This document shows, piece after piece, positions 59,370 through 64,000 of a DNA stretch of 64,000 nt (positions are counted from its first letter, which is position 1; each line of letters starts with the position of its first letter). The notes under the pieces were generated by a model, which was not told the DNA's origin, ran no database searches, and worked only from the letters and a program-made list of their open reading frames with translations. The position numbers were made by a program, and so were the translations under genes. Origin of the DNA: Microvirga pudoricolor (GTDB taxonomy: Bacteria; Pseudomonadota; Alphaproteobacteria; Rhizobiales; Beijerinckiaceae); NCBI RefSeq assembly GCF_016892705.1, contig NZ_JAFEMB010000001.1:1240001-1304000 (forward strand), written 5' to 3'.

Positions 59370-62300
59370 ATGACTCACTCCCTCCCCATCGCCCTTGCCT
59401 TCAACCCACCCTATGCGGAAGACGACCGGGCCATCGCGGGCCGCCTTCTCGCGAGCGCACGCCTGACCCCGGAGCGTGAGGGGCGCGTCGACCGGCGCAC
59501 GACGGGGCTCATCGAGGCGATCCGGGCCAAGGGCGGCGGTCTCGGCGGCGTCGAGGACATGCTGCGGGAATACGCGCTCTCCACCAAGGAGGGTCTTGCC
59601 CTGATGGTGCTGGCCGAGGCGCTGCTGCGGGTGCCGGATGCGGCCACCGCCGACCGGCTGATCGAGGACAAGCTCGGCCAGGGCGATTTTGCGGGTCGCG
59701 AGGCCAAGTCCGACGCCTTCCTGATCTCGGCCTCGTCCTGGGCGCTCGGCATCACGGCCCGAATCATCCAGCCCGGCGAGACCCCGGAGGGCATCCTGCG
59801 CCAGGCCGCCAAGCGCATCGGCCTGCCCGCCGTGCGCACGGCCACCCGGCAAGCCATGCGGGTGATGGGCAACCACTTCGTACTGGGCCAGACCATCGAG
59901 GACGCCCTGAAGCGGGCCGGATCCGGCAAGGGCCGCCTCTATCGCTATTCGTTCGACATGCTGGGCGAAGGCGCCCGCACGGCGGACGACGCCCGGCGCT
60001 ATTGGCAGTCCTATGCGGACGCCATCGAGGCCATCGGCCGCTCCGCCGGAAACGAGCCGCTGCCGAACCGGCCCGGCATTTCGGTGAAGCTCTCCGCCCT
60101 CCACCCGCGCTACGAGGCCACGAGCCGCGAGCGCGTCCTGGCGGAACTCGTGCCGCTGGTGATCGAGCTCGCCCAAAAGGCCAAGGCCTATGACCTGAAC
60201 TTCACGATCGACGCCGAGGAGGCCGACCGGCTGGAATTGTCCCTGGAGGTCATCGAGGCCGTCCTGTCCGACCCGTCACTGGCTGGCTGGAGCGGGTTCG
60301 GGCTCGCCATCCAGGGCTACCAGAAGCGTGCTGGCGCAGTCATTGACGCCATCGCCACCATGGCAGAGCGCTACGACCGGCGCATGATGGTGCGCCTCGT
60401 CAAGGGCGCCTACTGGGACACGGAGGTGAAGCGGGCCCAGGAACGCGGTCTCGACGATTATCCGGTCTTCACCCGGAAGGCGATGACGGACCTGAACTAC
60501 GTGGCCTGCGCCGAGAAGCTTCTGGCGCTGCGCCCGCGCATCTATCCGCAATTCGCCACCCACAACGCGCTGACCGTCTCGTCCATCCTGGAGCGGGCGG
60601 GCGGCACGGAGGGTTACGAGTTCCAGCGCCTGCACGGCATGGGCGAGGCGGTCTACGGCAAGCTCCTGGACGACGAGCCGGGCCTGGCCTGCCGCACCTA
60701 TGCGCCGGTGGGCGGCCACCGGGACCTCCTGGCCTATCTGGTACGGCGCCTTTTGGAGAACGGCGCCAACTCGTCCTTCGTGTCGGTCGCGGCGGACGAC
60801 GACATCCCGATCGCGAACCTGCTGGTGCGGCCCGCCGACATCATCGGGTCTCCCGACAAGGCCCGGCACCCGAAGCTGCCCCTGCCCCGCGACCTTTACG
60901 GGCCCGGCCGCGCCAACTCGCGGGGCGTCGAGTTGGGCCACAGGACGTCCCTGGCCGCGTTGGCGGACGAAATCCGGCCCCATGCGGGCCAAGCCTACAA
61001 AGCCCTCCCGCTGGTCGACGGCAAGGCCGCATCCGGCACCACGCGTCCGGTGCTCAGCCCCATCGACGGCAGGCTCGTCGTGGGCGAGGTGACGGAGGCC
61101 GCGCCGGAGACGGCGGACCGCGCCATGACGGCGGCCCGTGCCGGTTTCGCGGCCTGGAGCCGGACGGTTGCGGCGGCCCGCGCGACGGCGCTCGACCGCG
61201 TGGCCGATCTGCTCGAAGAGCGGCGCGGCGAGATGCTCTACCTTCTCCAAGCAGAGGCCGGGAAGACCATCGACGATGCCCTGTCGGAGGTTCGCGAGGC
61301 CATCGACTTCTGCCGCTACTACGCCGCACAAGGCAGAACCTTGTTCGGCACCGGCGAGGCCATGCCGGGCCCGACGGGCGAGAGCAACGTACTGCGCCTG
61401 CGGGGTCGTGGCGTCTTCGTGGCGATCTCGCCCTGGAACTTTCCGCTCGCCATCTTCCTCGGGCAGGTGACGGCCGCCCTCATGGCCGGCAACGCCGTGG
61501 TGGCCAAACCCGCCGAACAGACGCCCCTGATCGCCGCGCTCGCCGTGAGCTTCCTGCACGAGGCGGGCGTCCCGGCCTCGGCCCTGCATCTGGTGCCCGG
61601 TGACGGGCGCGTGGGCGCGCGCCTCGTGGAGCACCGGCACGTGGCGGGCGTGGTGTTCACGGGCTCGACGGAGGTCGCCCGTCTCATCAACCGCACGCTC
61701 GCGAACAAGGACGGCGCGATTGTGCCGCTCATCGCGGAGACCGGCGGCATCAACGCCATGATCGTGGACGCGACGGCCCTGCCGGAGCAGGTGGCGGATG
61801 ATGTTGCGACCTCGGCTTTCCGCTCGGCGGGCCAGCGCTGCTCCGCCCTGCGGCTCCTCTGCGTGCAGGAGGACGTAGCCGACCGGATGATCGAGATGAT
61901 CGCCGGGAGCGCCAAGGAATTGAAAGTGGGCGACCCTCGCGAGGTCGCAACTCAGATCGGCCCCGTGATCGACCATGACGCCAAGGAGAAGTTGGACGGC
62001 CATATCGCCCGCATGACAAAGGAATCGAAGGTGCATTACGCGGGCAGCGCTCCGGCCGGGACCTATGTGGCGCCTCACGTCTTCGAACTGAAGCGGCCTG
62101 CGGATCTCGCCGAGGAGGTGTTCGGCCCTGTCCTGCACGTGGTTCGCTACAAGGCAGGGCGCTTGAACGAGGTGATCGAGGCCATCGAGGAGACCGGCTA
62201 CGGCCTGACGCTCGGCGTGCATTCGCGCATCGACGCCACCGTCAACCGGATCGCCGATACGCTCTCGGTGGGCAACGTCTATGTAAACCGCAACATGATC

Positions 62301-62465
62301 GGGGCGGTAGTGGGCGTGCAGCCTTTCGGCGGCCACGGTCTGTCCGGTACGGGCCCCAAGGCGGGCGGGCCGCATTACCTCCTGCGCTTCGCGACGGAGC
62401 AGACCGTCACGATCAACACGGCAGCGGCGGGCGGCAACGCCAACCTCATCGCGATGGGCGAGTAG
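59370..62465 (+). CDS. putA: Bifunctional PutA: proline dehydrogenase and glutamate-semialdehyde dehydrogenase
   Basis: A 1031-residue PutA that oxidises proline to P5C with FAD and then to glutamate with NAD+. The proline dehydrogenase barrel (~res. 130-480) has VKLSALHPRYEATSRERVLA, IQGYQKRAGAVIDAIATMAE and RLVKGAYWDTEVKRAQE. The aldehyde dehydrogenase domain (~res. 540-1020) has the catalytic Cys824 in RSAGQRCSALRLL and the glutamate-type ETGGINAMIVDATA. The short type-A form lacks the N-terminal ribbon-helix-helix repressor domain. It is controlled by the divergent Lrp gene. The last 20 nt overlap the convergent DapA-like gene. Confidence 0.97.
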   Translation: MTHSLPIALAFNPPYAEDDRAIAGRLLASARLTPEREGRVDRRTTGLIEAIRAKGGGLGGVEDMLREYALSTKEGLALMVLAEALLRVPDAATADRLIEDKLGQGDFAGREAKSDAFLISASSWALGITARIIQPGETPEGILRQAAKRIGLPAVRTATRQAMRVMGNHFVLGQTIEDALKRAGSGKGRLYRYSFDMLGEGARTADDARRYWQSYADAIEAIGRSAGNEPLPNRPGISVKLSALHPRYEATSRERVLAELVPLVIELAQKAKAYDLNFTIDAEEADRLELSLEVIEAVLSDPSLAGWSGFGLAIQGYQKRAGAVIDAIATMAERYDRRMMVRLVKGAYWDTEVKRAQERGLDDYPVFTRKAMTDLNYVACAEKLLALRPRIYPQFATHNALTVSSILERAGGTEGYEFQRLHGMGEAVYGKLLDDEPGLACRTYAPVGGHRDLLAYLVRRLLENGANSSFVSVAADDDIPIANLLVRPADIIGSPDKARHPKLPLPRDLYGPGRANSRGVELGHRTSLAALADEIRPHAGQAYKALPLVDGKAASGTTRPVLSPIDGRLVVGEVTEAAPETADRAMTAARAGFAAWSRTVAAARATALDRVADLLEERRGEMLYLLQAEAGKTIDDALSEVREAIDFCRYYAAQGRTLFGTGEAMPGPTGESNVLRLRGRGVFVAISPWNFPLAIFLGQVTAALMAGNAVVAKPAEQTPLIAALAVSFLHEAGVPASALHLVPGDGRVGARLVEHRHVAGVVFTGSTEVARLINRTLANKDGAIVPLIAETGGINAMIVDATALPEQVADDVATSAFRSAGQRCSALRLLCVQEDVADRMIEMIAGSAKELKVGDPREVATQIGPVIDHDAKEKLDGHIARMTKESKVHYAGSAPAGTYVAPHVFELKRPADLAEEVFGPVLHVVRYKAGRLNEVIEAIEETGYGLTLGVHSRIDATVNRIADTLSVGNVYVNRNMIGAVVGVQPFGGHGLSGTGPKAGGPHYLLRFATEQTVTINTAAAGGNANLIAMGE

Positions 62466-63381
62466 CGGTTCGCTCCCCTTTAGCCCTCGCATCGAGATCC
62501 AGGGCGCGCCGCACCAGCGCGCCCGCGATCTGCTTCTGGACCGGATCGAGCCTCAGCTCGCAGCGATGCACATCCGTTGCAAAAATCCCTTGAGCACGCC
62601 GGAGCATTTTGAAGAATGCGATGCTGATATCGATGTGCTGCTGCGTGAAGGCGAGGATCGGCAACATGCGCTCGAACGCATCCCGCGCCGCATCGGCTTG
62701 CCCATCGCGGAACAGGTCGTAGACCCGGCCGTAAGGATGATCCATCGCGGTTGGCATGAAGGCATGCACGCCCCGCTGCAGGGCCTCCATCATCTGCCCG
62801 GCCGCCCACCCGCCCGAAACGTGAAAATCGCCCCCGAAAGCTCCCAGGACCTGCGAGTATTTCGGGCCCGCCAGGACGCTCTCGATCTTGATGGCCTGGA
62901 AGCCCGGGCAATGGCGCGCGAGTCCTTCGATGACGCCGAGGGGCAGCCCGTGACCCGTCCAGTCGAGGTCTTGCACGACGATCAGGTCCGGTCCGGTCTC
63001 GGTGAGGCGCTCCAGTTCGGACCGGAGCTCGGACAGCTTTTTGCGCGGGTCGACCTGATAGCACGACGCATCCGCCCCGATGCGTTTCGCCTGACGCGCG
63101 AGGATGAGCGACGCGTCCAGGTCCGGCCCGGTCACATTGACGATCAACGGCACGCGTCCCGCGATCACTTCGGCGATGATGGACCCGATCCGGTCCCGTT
63201 CCTGGAGGCTGAGGCTGCGGTTCTCGGCGGCGACTGCCAGGATCAGGAGGCCGGCGCAGCGCGCGTCGAGGGAGGCTTCGACAACCCCTCGCACCCCGGC
63301 CTCATCGACTCTGCCGTCGAGGTCGAAGGGCGTGTTCAGGCTCGGAACGATGCCGCGCAGGCGGGCGAAGGTGGGATGCAT
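62446..63381 (-). CDS. DapA-family (DHDPS-like) aldolase/dehydratase
   Basis: A 311-residue N-acetylneuraminate lyase/dihydrodipicolinate synthase-family protein. The Schiff-base lysine is Lys165 (FQAIKIESVLAG). The usual substrate-binding Tyr in YNxP is not seen (the site reads VVQDLDWTGHGLPL), and the GTTGE loop is altered to AVAAENRSL. A true DapA is therefore unlikely; a keto-acid aldolase or dehydratase is more probable. The ATG at 63381 is preferred over a TTG six bases earlier. It ends inside putA, with a 20-nt tail-to-tail overlap. Confidence 0.85.
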   Translation of the reverse strand: MHPTFARLRGIVPSLNTPFDLDGRVDEAGVRGVVEASLDARCAGLLILAVAAENRSLSLQERDRIGSIIAEVIAGRVPLIVNVTGPDLDASLILARQAKRIGADASCYQVDPRKKLSELRSELERLTETGPDLIVVQDLDWTGHGLPLGVIEGLARHCPGFQAIKIESVLAGPKYSQVLGAFGGDFHVSGGWAAGQMMEALQRGVHAFMPTAMDHPYGRVYDLFRDGQADAARDAFERMLPILAFTQQHIDISIAFFKMLRRAQGIFATDVHRCELRLDPVQKQIAGALVRRALDLDARAKGERTATRPSR

Positions 63382-63474
63382 GGGCAAAGCCCCGGCGCGT
63401 GAAGCGGCTGGACGGTGCCCGGGTCGCGCCTGCTCGGACAGCCAGGGCGAGCATAGGCCGGGTCCCGCCAGGTT

Positions 63475-63984
63475 TCATCCCCGGAACGGAAAGCGTGCCA
63501 GGAAACGCCACGGCCCGCCCTCGTAGGACCAGAGCAGCAAGCCCGTGGCGGTGGCCGTGAAGGGCTCGAAGCCAGTATTGAGCCGGTCCAGCAGCGTGCG
63601 CGCCGCGTCCGGCGAGACCTTGTTCTGGACCGTCACATGCAGGCGGGGCTTCTGACGATCCTGCGGCGTCAGCCAGTCGGCCCAGGATGTCGCGAGGCTG
63701 GCGCGAAGGGCATCGACCTCGGGGCTCTCCAACGCATAGGCGACGCCTCGGCCCAGCGAGCGCAGGCCGGTCGCCCGCATGGCGATAACAGGGCGCCGGC
63801 AATGCGGCTGGACATCACTGTCGATCCTGCGCCGTTCGGAGCCAGGCAGGTGATGGAAGAGCGTCACGTGAGCGGGGATAAAGTTCCGCTCCTGGGGGAA
63901 ATACGCCTTGCGCTGGTCGTCGAAGAACCTGAACGAGGCCTCATCGAGGTCCAGGGTCAGGATGAGGGGATTGGGGGGGTGCAT
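63475..63984 (-). CDS. 2'-5' RNA ligase-fold (LigT/2H) protein
   Basis: A 169-residue protein of the 2H phosphoesterase superfamily. The two HxT motifs are HVTLFHHL (~res. 39-46) and HVTVQNKV (~res. 116-123), which form the cyclic-phosphodiesterase active site. Bacterial members can act on 2'-5' RNA bonds or cyclic nucleotide phosphates. The ATG at 63984 is near the window edge, so its upstream context is cut off. It lies 93 nt upstream of the DapA-like gene on the same strand. Confidence 0.88.
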   Translation of the reverse strand: MHPPNPLILTLDLDEASFRFFDDQRKAYFPQERNFIPAHVTLFHHLPGSERRRIDSDVQPHCRRPVIAMRATGLRSLGRGVAYALESPEVDALRASLATSWADWLTPQDRQKPRLHVTVQNKVSPDAARTLLDRLNTGFEPFTATATGLLLWSYEGGPWRFLARFPFRG

Positions 63985-64000
63985 CAACGAAAAGGCCGGC

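Noticed and set aside
60276-62492. A 738-codon frame antisense to putA
   Set aside because: putA has all catalytic motifs; the antisense reading is low-complexity shadow sequence.

Overview
The window is GC-rich, densely coded DNA from an alphaproteobacterium of the order Hyphomicrobiales (Rhizobiales). A Methylobacteriaceae relative such as Microvirga is my best guess, from general gene content only. Pointers are hopanoid synthesis (HpnE), cobaltochelatase CobS/CobT, a CarD/RpoH/ferredoxin/SUV3-helicase block, an Anbu-type proteasome operon, a group I intron in tRNA-Arg(CCU), and many mosaic palindromic intergenic repeats. I see no prophage, transposase or CRISPR array.

Layout. 1-3.8 kb: end of hpnE, ispH, then a leftward LuxR/LuxI quorum-sensing pair with a small gene overlapping the end of luxI, and an Xre regulator. 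3.8-9.1 kb: a MATE exporter, an amidoligase plus gamma-glutamyl hydrolase pair, and a type I-secreted RTX protein with seven repeats. 9.1-15.4 kb: an AT-rich gap, a GH3 beta-glucosidase, a MipA/OmpV porin, and a MarR-controlled DUF899/VOC pair. 15.4-25.7 kb: an apparently horizontally organised catabolic island made of a TRAP importer, acyl-CoA ligase, two SDRs, alpha/beta hydrolase, tandem-PPC protein and CitE-like lyase, with a divergent IclR regulator. 25.7-27.2 kb: a membrane adenylate cyclase. 27.2-27.5 kb: tRNA-Arg(CCU) split by a 223-nt group I intron.

27.6-38.3 kb is housekeeping: SNase-like protein, M48 lipoprotein protease, sigma-32, CarD, ferredoxin, S4 protein, SUV3-like helicase, DUF3108 protein, ribosomal protein L28 and a queuosine-precursor transporter. 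38.3-42.3 kb is the complete four-gene Anbu operon (ATP-grasp, alpha-E, transglutaminase, Anbu). 42.5-47.8 kb holds a phytase-like esterase, cobT, cobS, a J-domain protein and a BolA protein. 48-55.4 kb holds a thiolase, a redoxin/2OG-Fe(II) oxygenase fusion, two EamA transporters, a D,D-carboxypeptidase and a CobW-family GTPase. 55.4-58.6 kb is a SsuABC/TauABC-like ABC importer whose two internal gaps and downstream flank each carry a palindromic repeat. 58.8-62.5 kb is the divergent Lrp regulator/putA pair. A DapA-like aldolase overlapping putA tail to tail and a 2'-5' RNA-ligase-fold protein end the window.

The strongest points for follow-up are the intron-split tRNA, the amidoligase pair, the TRAP/PPC catabolic island of unknown substrate, the redoxin-oxygenase fusion, and the RIME-like repeats whose stems vary in sequence but keep their pairing.
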